Shown: positions 1 to 8,022 of the stretch, in pieces
How the letters are laid out: each line of letters starts with the position of its first letter
Position numbering within the stretch: the first letter of the stretch is position 1
DNA from: CAVZQN01 sp963837395
GTDB taxonomy: Bacteria; Acidobacteriota; HRBIN11; JAKEFK01
Direction of reading: 5' to 3'
Assembly (NCBI GenBank): GCA_963837395.1
Contig: CAWINI010000002.1
Location: 62,001-126,000 of the forward strand
Length of the DNA: 64,000 nt
Notes under the pieces: model-generated
Databases searched by the model: none
Told to the model about the DNA's origin: nothing
Seen by the model: only the letters and a program-made list of their open reading frames with translations
Position numbers and translations under genes: made by a program

Positions 1-47
1 TCGGCAGACCCGATCGGTTCTGGTTTCGGTTCTTCTATTTTAGTCAT
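1..47 (-). CDS. 5' end of a divergent gene (partial)
   Basis: Reading the minus strand from an ATG at 47 gives MTKIEEPKPEPIGSA and stays open to the window edge. The start is Pro/Glu-rich and not recognisable. There is no clear ribosome binding site, and the palindrome at 90-104 could serve this gene as well as the DUF2249 operon. It may be only a chance reading frame. Confidence 0.3.
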   Translation of the reverse strand, partial: MTKIEEPKPEPIGSA

Positions 48-89
48 TATTTGAAGTCGTGTTTGGGATTGAAAGTGAGTGGGGAATAC

Positions 90-104
90 ATGACAGTTTG
101 TCAC
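90..104. promoter_or_regulatory. Palindromic activator site upstream of the DUF2249 operon
   Basis: ATGACAGTTTGTCAC fits the palindrome CTGACA-N3-TGTCAG that recurs before other sigma-54 promoters in this window. It lies about 65 bp upstream of the -24 element at 162. Role as an enhancer site is inferred. Confidence 0.6.
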
Positions 105-160
105 TCTTGTGATCTTCCACCTTTGTTTGATCTGGCGTCGCTAAACCTACATGGGTTTCT

Positions 161-178
161 CTGGCATTACGATTGCAT
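161..178 (+). promoter_or_regulatory. Sigma-54 promoter of the DUF2249 operon
   Basis: TGGCAT and TTGCAT are placed so that GG and GC are exactly 10 bp apart, as in the -24/-12 consensus. The start codon at 213 follows with a GGAGGT ribosome binding site at 202-207. Confidence 0.8.
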
Positions 179-212
179 CCCCAAGAAGTATTACATAGTC
201 CGGAGGTGTTGA

Positions 213-485
213 ATGTATGAGCAAAGAGATCTAGATACCACCCAAAAATTAGATTTGAGAAAGGTGGCTCCTGAAGAGCGTAGTCTTCGTGTTCTTCAGG
301 CGATGGAATCCATCCGTCCAGGTACAATTTTCCTGCTGTTTGACAACCAGGAACCTGTAGAAATTCGCAAACAACTTGACCACGATTTTGCTGGACGATT
401 CCGTTGGAAACTGTTGCAAGAAGGGCCGGATCTCTGGGTGATCAAAGTTGCGAAACTAAACGGCTTTAATTTCGAACTAAGATAA
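213..485 (+). CDS. DUF2249 domain protein
   Basis: This 90-residue protein matches the DUF2249 pattern: an LDLRKVAPEER opening, a leucine-rich helix, a central PGTIFLLFDNQEPV strand-loop, and a C-terminal FRWKLLQEGPDLWVIKV stretch with conserved Trp residues. The family is TusA-like in fold, is usually found near hemerythrin, nitric-oxide or anaerobic-respiration genes, and its biochemical role is not settled. The start has a good GGAGGT site 5 bp upstream. A sigma-54 promoter (161-178) and a palindromic site (90-104) precede it, and a phosphoribosyltransferase gene follows within 5 bp, so the two form an operon. The hemerythrin gene at 21196 carries the same promoter type. Confidence 0.8.
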   Translation: MYEQRDLDTTQKLDLRKVAPEERSLRVLQAMESIRPGTIFLLFDNQEPVEIRKQLDHDFAGRFRWKLLQEGPDLWVIKVAKLNGFNFELR

Positions 486-489
486 TTAT

Positions 490-1113
490 TTGGCGAAAGT
501 TAACGTTATGCGATGCGAAGTCATTTCATTATCAAAGGTGTATCGGTTGTCTTTTAATCTGGCCGAAAAAATACTTCGCTCCGGCTACAAACCGGATTTT
601 ATTGTTGCAATCGCCCGGGGTGGATTTGTGCCTGCGCGCTTTTTATGTGACTTCCTGGGAATTACGGACATGGCAAGCATTAAGGTTCAGCATTATGAAG
701 CTGGTGCTATTAAGCAACATAGAGCGTGGGTCAAGTATCCACTTTCTGCGGACGTCAAAGAGAAAAATGTACTGGTCGTTGATGATGTCAATGATACCGG
801 CGAAACTTTGATTGCTACATCCAATCATTTAAAGACATTTCATCCGGCAGATGTGAAATTTGCTGTACTTCATGAAAAACAGACTACTGTCATGCGCGCT
901 GATTTTTACAGTGCTTATCAAAAGGAGTGGAAATGGATTATTTACCCCTGGGCAGTAATGGAAGATGTTGGAAGTTTCCTGGAAAAGATGGAACCTCAAC
1001 CACTTAATGTAAAGGAAGCGGCCAGGCGGTTAAAAAATGAATATGGAATTGAGATGAGTTTGGGCTGGCTTAAGAAAATAATGCAATTAAATAAACATGT
1101 GTTAGCTGTGTAG
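490..1113 (+). CDS. Phosphoribosyltransferase (purine PRTase-like)
   Basis: A type I phosphoribosyltransferase of 207 residues, similar in layout to small hypoxanthine/xanthine-guanine PRTases (COG2236-like). Residues 38-52 give the early IVAIARGGFVPAR loop and residues 94-106 the PRPP-binding loop VLVVDDVNDTGET with its two acidic residues. After residue about 165 there is an added helical C-terminal tail. The gene starts 4 bp after the DUF2249 stop, so it is probably co-transcribed from the sigma-54 promoter at 161. The upstream-most start is TTG at 490; ATG at 508 is a reasonable alternative, as neither has a strong ribosome binding site. The substrate base cannot be decided from sequence. 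Confidence 0.75.
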   Translation: MAKVNVMRCEVISLSKVYRLSFNLAEKILRSGYKPDFIVAIARGGFVPARFLCDFLGITDMASIKVQHYEAGAIKQHRAWVKYPLSADVKEKNVLVVDDVNDTGETLIATSNHLKTFHPADVKFAVLHEKQTTVMRADFYSAYQKEWKWIIYPWAVMEDVGSFLEKMEPQPLNVKEAARRLKNEYGIEMSLGWLKKIMQLNKHVLAV

Positions 1114-1985
1114 GGCATGTTCAAGGGTTGGTAGATTGATTTTTTGTTGTTCATAAAATGCTTCACACTCGTTTTCTCTTCCTCTGACAATTCGTTTCCC
1201 TGTTAATTTCCCTTTATATGCTGTTACCACAGTCGCCTGTCCTTCATGATTATCATTGTCGTAATAAACCACCAGCCAGTCATGAGTTTTGTTCATTTGA
1301 TGTGCCCTTGGTGTGTTGGAAAAAAGGGCTGTGAAATGCCAGGGGCCACGTGAAGAATGAAGTATTGGCAGCCAGGCAATGCGTTCCGGATTAAAACGAC
1401 GCGGCGCAATTGTGGTTAACAATCCTTTTTCAGCCTTAGTGTGATATTCACGATCAATACTGAGGATTGTTTCAACTGAAGGTCTTAACTCGTCAACATT
1501 CACTGACGATCTGCGTATTCGGCCAAGACGAGTAGCTAATGAATCCCGGATCCCCGCTAATCTTTTTTCGCCAATCCCTTCGATGTTCCGAAGTCTGCCA
1601 TCGTAAGCTGCTGCTTCAAGATCTTCAAGCGAATCAATTCCCAAATCATGATGAATCTTTTTTGCCAAATAATGACCGATTCCAGGAACTGTTGCGATCA
1701 AAGTTACAGGATCACTTTTTCCACGAATGCGATCTAGCATTGGCAATGTGCCCACAGTAGCAATGTGATAAATAGCCCGAGCTAGAGTCGCCCAATTGTT
1801 GGAAGTTCTTCAAGACCCTCAATGCCTTTTGTTTTGATGATATCTTTGACCGGTTTCGATAAGTTGCGTAATGTTACAGCACCCCGGCGATATGCCTCGA
1901 CCCGAAATCGATTTGCACCTTGCGTCTCCAAAAGACGTGCAACTTCATCCAAGCGTCCCGCAATCTGTGAATTCGTCTCTAACAT
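1102..1985 (-). pseudogene. Helix-hairpin-helix DNA-binding protein, interrupted by a frameshift
   Basis: Two adjacent frames make one protein. The first (1985 down to 1782) is a PolX-like N-terminal helix-hairpin-helix domain: RLDEVARLLETQGANRFRV, ending ELPTIGRL-stop. In the next frame the expected continuation is present without a gap (ATLARAIYHIATVGTLPMLD), followed by a second HhH motif (ATVPGIGHYLAKKI) and a C-terminal domain of unknown function. One missing G in the coding-strand GGG run (forward CCC at 1791-1793) accounts for the break. Restored, the protein would be about 294 residues. The polymerase palm domain is absent, so it is a DNA-binding relative and not a polymerase. The break could be a real mutation or a homopolymer sequencing error. 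Its 3' end overlaps the phosphoribosyltransferase gene by 12 bp in convergent orientation. Confidence 0.7.
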
Positions 1986-2012
1986 TACTCATCATCTCCA
2001 TTCCTAAAATGA

Positions 2013-2029
2013 AGCAAAATCGATTCCAT
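2013..2029 (-). promoter_or_regulatory. Possible weak sigma-54 promoter of the HhH gene
   Basis: On the minus strand ATGGAATCGATTTTGCT has GG and GC 10 bp apart, but the -24 box is TGGAAT instead of TGGCAC, and no palindromic activator site was recognised in the adjacent korB gene. It lies about 28 bp before the start at 1985. Confidence 0.4.
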
Positions 2030-2062
2030 CCCCCATGCATCCCGTATATATATGTAGGAAGC

Positions 2063-2944
2063 TTAACTGGGGATGAATAGATCCAGAATCCGTTCTTTTG
2101 GAAGAGCATCTGTCATGAGAGAAGCATGACGTTCTTTTACAAGTTTTTCATACGTGCTTGTCGGTTGGGGGTTTCGGTAAAATACGCCAGTATGAAGTTT
2201 CCTTCCATATTCCTCTGCTAGTGCCATTGCCTGGATACGGTTTGTCGGGTCATGGCCTAAAGACTCAACATGCTGAAGAATTTTCTTCTGCTCTTTGAGT
2301 TGTTGTTCAGCCTGGCCATATGTAACACAAGGGGATTGAATATTAATGAATGCAAATCCCGGATACCGGATCCCTTCTTCGATGAGTTGAGACAATTGAT
2401 TCATATCTGCAGGACTTCCTTGTGCGACAAACCCTGCGCCATAAGCAAGTACATACAATAACGGATTGACCGGTTCTTCTAAGCTTCCAAAAAAGGAAGA
2501 AGCGGTATGAAGTCCACGTGGAGATGTTGGAGATAGTTGTCCTTTTGTGAGACCGTAAATTTGATTATCCATTACAAGATAAGTCAAATCGATGTTTCTT
2601 CGAATTGCATGAGCGACATGACCACCACCGATTGAGAATCCGTCTCCATCTCCTCCGGCAACCAATACAAGTAATTCAGGATTTGCAATCTTAATTCCTT
2701 GAGCAATCGGCAAAGCCCGTCCATGAACAGTGTTAAAACCATAAGCGGCCGTATATCCCGGAATCCGACTTGAACAACCGATTCCAGATACAAATGCAAT
2801 TTTTTCCGGCGAAACTCCAATTGATGCAAGCGCTTTATACAATGCGCTCAGCACACCATAATCACCACATCCTGGACACCAAATTGGCTTCAATTCACTC
2901 TTATAGTCTTTTGCGTCATAACTCTGTTTCATTCCTGTCATCAT
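2063..2944 (-). CDS. korB: 2-oxoacid:ferredoxin oxidoreductase, beta subunit (KorB type)
   Basis: This 293-residue subunit carries the thiamine diphosphate site and part of the iron-sulfur site of a CoA-dependent 2-oxoacid:ferredoxin oxidoreductase. Visible are CPGCGDYG (Cys23, Cys26), a further Cys at 57 in GIGCSSR, and the ThDP/Mg motif GDGDGFSIGGGH at 98-109 with the partner Asn in MDNQIYGLTKGQ. Length and motifs fit the KorB family. It is cotranscribed with korA, 20 bp upstream. The substrate (pyruvate, 2-oxoglutarate or branched 2-oxoacids) cannot be fixed from sequence; reduced ferredoxin and an acyl-CoA are the products. In this stress and fermentation setting pyruvate is an attractive substrate, but that is inference. 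Confidence 0.88.
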   Translation of the reverse strand: MMTGMKQSYDAKDYKSELKPIWCPGCGDYGVLSALYKALASIGVSPEKIAFVSGIGCSSRIPGYTAAYGFNTVHGRALPIAQGIKIANPELLVLVAGGDGDGFSIGGGHVAHAIRRNIDLTYLVMDNQIYGLTKGQLSPTSPRGLHTASSFFGSLEEPVNPLLYVLAYGAGFVAQGSPADMNQLSQLIEEGIRYPGFAFINIQSPCVTYGQAEQQLKEQKKILQHVESLGHDPTNRIQAMALAEEYGRKLHTGVFYRNPQPTSTYEKLVKERHASLMTDALPKERILDLFIPS

Positions 2945-2964
2945 AAAAGCTCCATCATTATTTT

Positions 2965-4758
2965 TTAACCAAGTTGTGGTTCGAACTCTGGCTCCCGTTC
3001 CCTTTGCAAATCAATTACCATTGATCGTAAATGTTCAACTATTTCCGAAGCCAGGATCGGATTTGCACCGCTCTTGCAAAATGATTCAATTCCGGGAGGC
3101 ATATCAACGAACATTCTTAAAATCCTGTAGAGCTGGCCTTGATGCGATTGTTCAACAACAAGTCCCTTCTTCACTCCGGAAAAGAAGTCGGCGTAAATTT
3201 GTTCAGCAACAGGATACAAAAGCAAGGGAATGAATAGTTTCACATTCATGCCTTGTTGTTCTGCAATGTGCAATGCTTCGCGGGCGATACCAGCAATACT
3301 TCCCCAACCAATCAAGCCAATTTTCGCGTCTGGATCACCTTCAATCAAAAACAAATCCTTGCGTTGTTTTAAAGGATTCAATTTACGAAACCGCTTTTCG
3401 TTCATTTTCGCGTGGACTTCCCCTTTTGCTGTGGGAGCTCCATTCTCATTGTGTTCAATTCCGGAAGCTAAAAAATTTCCATTTGGAATTCCTGGGCAGC
3501 TAATAGGGCTGATGCCCGATTCATTATTTTTGAAACGAACATAGTTCTCGAGATCAGCTGCACTTGGGAGTTTTCGTTGCACAATTTGAAATCGTGAAGT
3601 ATTTATTGCATCGATAATCTCTTTGCGTTGCGCAATTTCCTGATCAGAGAGAATCAGAACCGGTGTCTGATATTCTTCAGCAATATTGAATGCTTCCACC
3701 GTCACTTCGAATGAATCACGAACAGAAGTTGGCGCCAGAACAGGTCGCACGACATCACCATAAGCGGAGAATACTGCTTGAAAAAGATCCGACTGTTCAC
3801 TTTTAGTAGGAATTCCAGTTGAAGGTCCACCGCGCTGAACATTGACACACACTAATGGTATTTCGGCAATTGTGGCTAATCCAAGAATTTCTGTTTTTAA
3901 CGACATCCCTGGTCCTGATGTCGCGGTCATTGATTTCTTTCCTGCAAAAGATGCACCGACAACAGCGCCGATTCCTGCAATCTCATCTTCCGCTTGAAGC
4001 ATAGATCCCCCGTACTTCCAAATTTCACGATTTAAAAATTGCATAATTTCTGATGATGGCGTAATCGGATAACCTGAAAAAAATGTGCAACCCGCAAAAA
4101 TTGCGGCTGCTGCCATAATTTCATTTCCATCAACAAGCAACTTTTTTTCATTTCCAGCTGTTGGGGAGGCTAGTTGTATAGCATTCAATAAAGGATGGCT
4201 TTCGGTATATGTAATACCAGCCTGGAAGGCTTGTTGATTGGCTTTCAGAATTTCGATCCCTTTTTTGCTGAATTTTTTTCTTAATCCTCCCAAAATTCCG
4301 GAAGGCGTTATTCCAAACCAGCCCGCAAGCAATCCCAGTACAACCGTGTTCTTTGCTTTTTCTGTGCCGGCAAACTCTTTGGCTATTTCCTGAATGGGAA
4401 CAGCCATGATTGCTGCTGGTTTTATTCCGACTAGAGGAATGTTTTCAACGGAAATTCTGCAATTACTATCGTATATAACAATTGTGTGTCCATCTATTGG
4501 TAACTCGCTGCCAAATTTCAAAAAGTCTTCCCAGTTCAGTGCTATAGCAATGTCTAATTGGCCTCCAGGATTAAGAACAGGTTCTGGCGCAATACGCAAA
4601 CGGCAAGACGATTCTCCCCCGCGGATTTGTGACCCAAAACTTTTAGTGAGAATCGCATAGTACCCTTCAAGGGCAGCAGCCGTGATTAGCGATTCTCCGG
4701 CAGATACTATTCCATCTCCTCCGGAACCGGCCATACCAATGATCAAATCATTTTTCAT
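2965..4758 (-). CDS. korA: 2-oxoacid:ferredoxin oxidoreductase, fused gamma-alpha subunit (KorA type)
   Basis: The 597-residue product joins a gamma domain (about 1-185, opening GMAGSGGDGIVSAGESL) to the pyrimidine-binding alpha domain (from about 205, GYPITPSSEIMQFL). The signature GGPSTGIPTKSEQSD is typical of KorA. A C-terminal transketolase-like domain follows (residues about 475-580). It partners KorB for oxidative decarboxylation of a 2-oxoacid in the cytoplasm. The start at 4758 has AAGGAG upstream. The gene is driven by a strong sigma-54 promoter at 4791-4807 with activator sites at 4965-4998, placing central carbon oxidation under the stress/hypoxia regulon proposed for this window. 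Confidence 0.88.
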   Translation of the reverse strand: MKNDLIIGMAGSGGDGIVSAGESLITAAALEGYYAILTKSFGSQIRGGESSCRLRIAPEPVLNPGGQLDIAIALNWEDFLKFGSELPIDGHTIVIYDSNCRISVENIPLVGIKPAAIMAVPIQEIAKEFAGTEKAKNTVVLGLLAGWFGITPSGILGGLRKKFSKKGIEILKANQQAFQAGITYTESHPLLNAIQLASPTAGNEKKLLVDGNEIMAAAAIFAGCTFFSGYPITPSSEIMQFLNREIWKYGGSMLQAEDEIAGIGAVVGASFAGKKSMTATSGPGMSLKTEILGLATIAEIPLVCVNVQRGGPSTGIPTKSEQSDLFQAVFSAYGDVVRPVLAPTSVRDSFEVTVEAFNIAEEYQTPVLILSDQEIAQRKEIIDAINTSRFQIVQRKLPSAADLENYVRFKNNESGISPISCPGIPNGNFLASGIEHNENGAPTAKGEVHAKMNEKRFRKLNPLKQRKDLFLIEGDPDAKIGLIGWGSIAGIAREALHIAEQQGMNVKLFIPLLLYPVAEQIYADFFSGVKKGLVVEQSHQGQLYRILRMFVDMPPGIESFCKSGANPILASEIVEHLRSMVIDLQREREPEFEPQLG

Positions 4759-4790
4759 TGTTTGAAAACTCCTTCCATGGCCGGTATTGC

Positions 4791-4807
4791 AGCAACTTTA
4801 TTGCCAA
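4791..4807 (-). promoter_or_regulatory. Sigma-54 promoter of korAB
   Basis: The minus strand reads TTGGCAATAAAGTTGCT, with GG and GC exactly 10 bp apart. It ends about 33 bp before the korA start codon, leaving room for the transcription start and the ribosome binding site. Confidence 0.8.
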
Positions 4808-4964
4808 AATTTTCAGAGCATTCAGGGCAATAATACTGACATTCTGGCACGACTGTTGACTGTGCGACGCTGTTGAAGCATCCAACCAGATCGCTAGAAG
4901 TTTCGATTTTTCAGGGAAACTTCCAACATAAACAAAAAAAGGCCTTTTTAGATTTTGCCAAAAC

Positions 4965-4998
4965 GAGACAATTTGTCTGAGAGCTGACAGGATCTCCT
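4965..4998. promoter_or_regulatory. Activator sites upstream of korAB
   Basis: GAGACAATTTGTCTG (4965-4979) is a palindrome of the CTGACA-N3-TGTCAG type. A half-conserved copy starting CTGACA lies at 4984-4998, its centre 19 bp away. They stand about 165 bp upstream of the korA -24 element. The 4759-5135 gap otherwise holds only the sigma-54 promoter and the leader of the next gene. Confidence 0.55.
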
Positions 4999-5135
4999 AC
5001 TTTCTAGAGTTCTTTGATTAACTCCTCGACCAGTCCAGTCTAGTACGGAATTTGCTTATCCATTAGAACGTGAGGTGAAGAATTTAATTCTTTTATAACA
5101 GGGTTTACAAAATTCTAAAAAGTGAGGATAACATT

Positions 5136-5816
5136 ATGAATACAAGACTTCTATTCGCAGTTTTGGCTCTCATAAGCCTGCCTATTTTTGCTGCGGCAAC
5201 AAATTATGACGTTACAATTGAACAGAATGCTAACCGAATTATGTGTCTCGATTCAACGACAGGTACTTACTACGTGAAAGTCGGAGATAGGGAATTTGCG
5301 GGCCATTCTGTGCTTTATACTTCAAAACACATTGATGGAGGGGTAAACTTTGTCGAAATGTATGCTCCTGTCATTATGTGCACCGGGGAGTATGCAAATT
5401 CAAAAACTGTAGGGACTTTCACAGTCCATGGTTGGATAGATCAAAAAATTCAAGATTTCAGTATCGGAGATTCAGGTCTTTGCGCAGTCGCAAATAAGCC
5501 ACCAGATATTAATTTCGTTTTTGCGACCGTACCAAAGCGCGCACCAAGTTCGTCTAGTCTAAAGATGATGAGTACTGATGTTAAGGCGACATTCACCGAT
5601 GATGATAATGTTGGATTTGCGGGTTTGGAGTGGAAACTGGAATCAAGTTGTTTTGATACAGTTGAAGGAGTGGGATTCAGGATTGAGAAAACAATTCTCA
5701 TTGCACCGTCTGCAAAGAACTGCCAAATCAAATTAACTGTTGAAGATGCGAAGGACGGATATGCATTTACTGAGTTTTTTGTCCCTTCCAAGAAAGTTCC
5801 AACCCCAAGTAATTAA
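5136..5816 (+). CDS. Exported protein of unknown function
   Basis: The 226-residue protein begins with a clear signal peptide (MNTRLLFAVLALISLPIFAAA, cleavage near residue 20). The mature part is predicted to be mostly beta strand and holds five Cys residues (in RIMCLD, VIMCTGEY, SGLCAV, SSCFDT and AKNCQI), which could form disulfides in the periplasm. No domain is recognised. The start has a GTGAGG-like site upstream. No sigma-54 promoter is visible on this strand, so it is probably not part of the regulon although the korAB activator sites lie next to it. A strong terminator follows at 5832-5871. Confidence 0.65.
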   Translation: MNTRLLFAVLALISLPIFAAATNYDVTIEQNANRIMCLDSTTGTYYVKVGDREFAGHSVLYTSKHIDGGVNFVEMYAPVIMCTGEYANSKTVGTFTVHGWIDQKIQDFSIGDSGLCAVANKPPDINFVFATVPKRAPSSSSLKMMSTDVKATFTDDDNVGFAGLEWKLESSCFDTVEGVGFRIEKTILIAPSAKNCQIKLTVEDAKDGYAFTEFFVPSKKVPTPSN

Positions 5817-5831
5817 GTAAGATTTGAGTGG

Positions 5832-5871
5832 GGCGGAAGATACAAACATCTTCCGCCTCTTTATTTTTTTT
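5832..5871 (+). terminator. Rho-independent terminator
   Basis: A 10-bp perfect stem (GGCGGAAGAT / ATCTTCCGCC) with a 6-nt loop is followed by a T-rich run. It ends the exported-protein transcript. Confidence 0.85.
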
Positions 5872-5992
5872 AGGTAAAGCCCATCCAAATTCATTCCACA
5901 ATTCACTGTTGTCTGCATTCTAAAGCCCGTCTTGAATCCCGCACTACTCCGGACGGTTAATATGTATTGTCGGTAAGATTCAAAGGTAAGAA

Positions 5993-6028
5993 AAGGGACC
6001 AGCTAAACCTGGAGTTCGCTGGTCCCTT
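5993..6028 (-). terminator. Rho-independent terminator of the DUF2934 operon
   Basis: An 11-bp perfect stem (AAGGGACCAGC / GCTGGTCCCTT) lies just beyond the stop of the minus-strand DUF2934 gene. On the minus strand it is followed by TTTTCTTACC, a weak T tract. Confidence 0.65.
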
Positions 6029-6052
6029 AGATTGGATTGGAATTGTGAACGA

Positions 6053-6280
6053 TTACACAAGTGCCTCTTGTTTTTCAATTTCGCTAAACGGATCCACTCT
6101 TGAAATTTCATTAATTTCAGATTCGACTTTTTCCGGGATTAGATTTTCTTCCGGCTGGCGATGGGCAGAAAGAATAATCCGCTCCGCTTCCAGCCAGTTC
6201 GCTAGATCTCTTCCTTCTTGTCTTCCGTTAATTTCATATAATTCGTAGGCAAGTTGTGCAATTTCATTCTGTAGTTCCAT
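6053..6280 (-). CDS. DUF2934 protein
   Basis: A 75-residue acidic protein whose first half (IAQLAYELYEINGRQEGRDL then NWLEAERIIL) matches the short DUF2934 motif, a helical segment common in stress-associated proteins. The remainder is charged and probably disordered. It starts behind a strong AAGGAGGT site and lies 27 bp after the upstream gene, so both are transcribed from the sigma-54 promoter at 6900-6916. Molecular function unknown. Confidence 0.75.
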   Translation of the reverse strand: MELQNEIAQLAYELYEINGRQEGRDLANWLEAERIILSAHRQPEENLIPEKVESEINEISRVDPFSEIEKQEALV

Positions 6281-6307
6281 GGGGTTACCTCCTTCGGAAA
6301 AATAAAA

Positions 6308-6868
6308 TTAGTATTCATACTTTTCTTCGAATTCTAAAGGCTCACCACGCACATTCCGTTTCTTCCAAATACTTACCGGCGCAGATGAAGAGTAAACACA
6401 AAGTTCAACTTTTCCACAAAGCGGATCAATGTACAGATACTCGCTCAATACAAGCTTGAAGATTGCACTGAGCATTGTGCTGGCTTCATCTTCATGATTT
6501 GGGTTTAGTAAATTCGCGATTGCTTCAAACGATTTGGATGTTACTTCAGCCAAAAAGCTTTCAAGATCCGTTTTAGGAAATAGGTGATAAACCCGATCAT
6601 ACGGGTTCGCATCTAAAACATGATTTTCTGGTGACCATGGCGTGCTTTTTAGATGATCTGTGCAAACGTTTGATAAGCCGCAAAGTTTATAAGTTCGCAC
6701 TCTTTCTGCCAACGCATCACGAATTGCCGCTCGAAACGCACTAAAATCACGTGTCGTACCATCATCTTCCATAATTCCCCAGGTTCGCAAAGTTAACCAA
6801 CTTTGTTCCGCCATGCGGGTGATAATGTCTTCCAAATAATCGGGTGTCCGAATTTGATATCTAGCCAT
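6308..6868 (-). CDS. Conserved-looking hypothetical protein of the sigma-54 regulon
   Basis: A 186-residue soluble protein without signal peptide or membrane segment. I do not recognise the family. It has an N-terminal ARYQIRTPDYLEDIITRMAE helix, a Cys pair (LCGLSNVC) and an FLAEVTSKSFEAIANLL helix. The ATG at 6868 is chosen over the longer frame (6895) because AGGAGG lies directly upstream and because the sigma-54 promoter at 6900-6916 would start transcription near 6889, downstream of the longer start. It heads an operon with the DUF2934 gene and is divergent from a universal stress protein gene that shares its activator sites. Confidence 0.65.
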   Translation of the reverse strand: MARYQIRTPDYLEDIITRMAEQSWLTLRTWGIMEDDGTTRDFSAFRAAIRDALAERVRTYKLCGLSNVCTDHLKSTPWSPENHVLDANPYDRVYHLFPKTDLESFLAEVTSKSFEAIANLLNPNHEDEASTMLSAIFKLVLSEYLYIDPLCGKVELCVYSSSAPVSIWKKRNVRGEPLEFEEKYEY

Positions 6869-6899
6869 GGTATGCCTCCTGATAACTGAGAACATTCAA

Positions 6900-6916
6900 A
6901 GCAAAGAAAATGCCAC
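6900..6916 (-). promoter_or_regulatory. Sigma-54 promoter of the 6308-6868 operon
   Basis: The minus strand reads GTGGCATTTTCTTTGCT, with GG and GC 10 bp apart, and lies about 32 bp before the chosen ATG. Confidence 0.8.
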
Positions 6917-6956
6917 GACTGGGACATCGTCAAATGAAAAGAGCGTTGCGTATTTC

Positions 6957-6991
6957 ATGACATCCTGTCAATAATTTCGACTGAATGTCAG
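6957..6991. promoter_or_regulatory. Tandem activator sites between two divergent sigma-54 promoters
   Basis: ATGACATCCTGTCAA (6957-6971) and TCGACTGAATGTCAG (6977-6991) are two copies of the window's palindrome with centres 20 bp apart. They lie between the minus promoter at 6900-6916 and the plus promoter at 7041-7057 and could serve both. Confidence 0.65.
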
Positions 6992-7040
6992 TAAAAATCA
7001 TGGGGCCGCTAATCGTGCAGACGGTTTTAATTTTCAGGAG

Positions 7041-7057
7041 TTGGCACATGGTTTGAA
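7041..7057 (+). promoter_or_regulatory. Sigma-54 promoter of the USP gene at 7085
   Basis: TTGGCACATGGTTTGAA has a perfect -24 box; the -12 box is TTGA instead of TTGC, at the right 10-bp spacing. It ends 27 bp before the start codon. Confidence 0.7.
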
Positions 7058-7084
7058 GTTGGAACTGTTAAGGAGAATACAACT

Positions 7085-7957
7085 ATGGCGATATTCAGGA
7101 AAATTTTATGTGCAGTGGATTTTTCCGAGATATCAATAAGAGCTTTGCAGTGGGCAGAGTATCTTGCAAAGAAGTTCGACTCGGAATTAATAGTAATGCA
7201 CAGCATCAGTGTTCCAATGACCGATTCCTATTTCTATGATGCTGAAACAAACCAGTCAAAGGTTTCTGAAACTTTGGAGGATTTTGTTGCTCCCCTGAAA
7301 ATAAAACATGACCAACTGATTTGTTCTGGAGAACCTTCGATCGAGATCCGCAAGAAAGCAGAAGCCACAAATGCAAGCGTTATAGTGATGGGTACAAGCG
7401 GCATAAAAGGTATTTCTCATCGATTGCTTGGTTCAACTGCCGAATATGTGATGCGTCATGCAACAATTCCGGTGATTACGATTTCACCGCTATGCACCTC
7501 TACTAGACGACTTCAGGAAAACAGAGTGCTTATTCCTCTAGCTAATGTTGATAAAGCTCCATGCGAAATGGATATTATGAAGGACATCGTTAATGCACTT
7601 AAGGCAGAGGCAACTTTGATGCATGTCGTTTCATATTCAGAAGCTATGTATCAGGTCAAATCTGAAATCCTACCGTTTAACGCCACAACATTTGAAACAA
7701 AAGAAACGACTACAAAGCTAAGGAAAATAGGCCAGGCGATTTTTGGATCGAGTCCCATTTCTGATGCAGTTGATTTTGGAGATGTAGACCTAGGTATTTT
7801 GAGAGAGGCTGGCAGCGGGTTGTACGATTTCATCCTGATGAATATTCACCCGGAACAATTTCTTGGATCATTTACAAATTCAAAAGGCTACGACATTGTC
7901 AGCAGTGCTCCAATTCCAGTAATAACTGTGAAGACATCCGAAAAAGCACACAATTGA
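7085..7957 (+). CDS. Tandem universal stress protein (UspA x2)
   Basis: The 290-residue protein has two UspA domains. The first (about 1-140) keeps the ATP-binding pattern G-2X-G-9X-G-S (GTSG at 103-106 and GS at 116-117) and a KILCAVDFSE opening strand. The second (about 150-285) has the fold-like pattern but no clear nucleotide motif, so it is probably degenerate. Such tandem proteins are cytoplasmic and often induced by oxygen limitation or stationary phase. The gene has its own sigma-54 promoter and shares tandem activator sites with the divergent 6308 operon. A second USP gene of the same set is at 15558-16484. Confidence 0.88.
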   Translation: MAIFRKILCAVDFSEISIRALQWAEYLAKKFDSELIVMHSISVPMTDSYFYDAETNQSKVSETLEDFVAPLKIKHDQLICSGEPSIEIRKKAEATNASVIVMGTSGIKGISHRLLGSTAEYVMRHATIPVITISPLCTSTRRLQENRVLIPLANVDKAPCEMDIMKDIVNALKAEATLMHVVSYSEAMYQVKSEILPFNATTFETKETTTKLRKIGQAIFGSSPISDAVDFGDVDLGILREAGSGLYDFILMNIHPEQFLGSFTNSKGYDIVSSAPIPVITVKTSEKAHN

Positions 7958-8022
7958 AAAATCGGTCCAGGTATTAAGAAGAGGCATAGGTTGAAAGAAT
8001 CGCAATTAACGAAGGAAGTGTA

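Noticed and set aside
1102..1755. Independent gene starting MGTLPMLDRIRG
   Set aside because: Sequence upstream of this Met continues the same HhH protein in frame and joins the N-terminal part after a one-base correction.
4755..4850. Small minus-strand frame before korA (CQYYCPECSENFGNKVAAIP), zinc-ribbon-like, with ATGA overlap
   Set aside because: Only a GTG start without ribosome binding site is available and the korAB sigma-54 promoter (4791-4807) lies in the middle of the frame, so it would not be on the transcript.
4847..4863. TGGCACGACTGTTGACT on the plus strand as a further sigma-54 promoter
   Set aside because: The spacing fits but the nearest plus-strand gene starts 270 bp downstream and the activator sites lie on the wrong side.
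4890..4920. In-frame TGA before the small frame as possible selenocysteine codon
   Set aside because: No plausible protein extends across it and no SECIS-like hairpin was found; the region is leader DNA.
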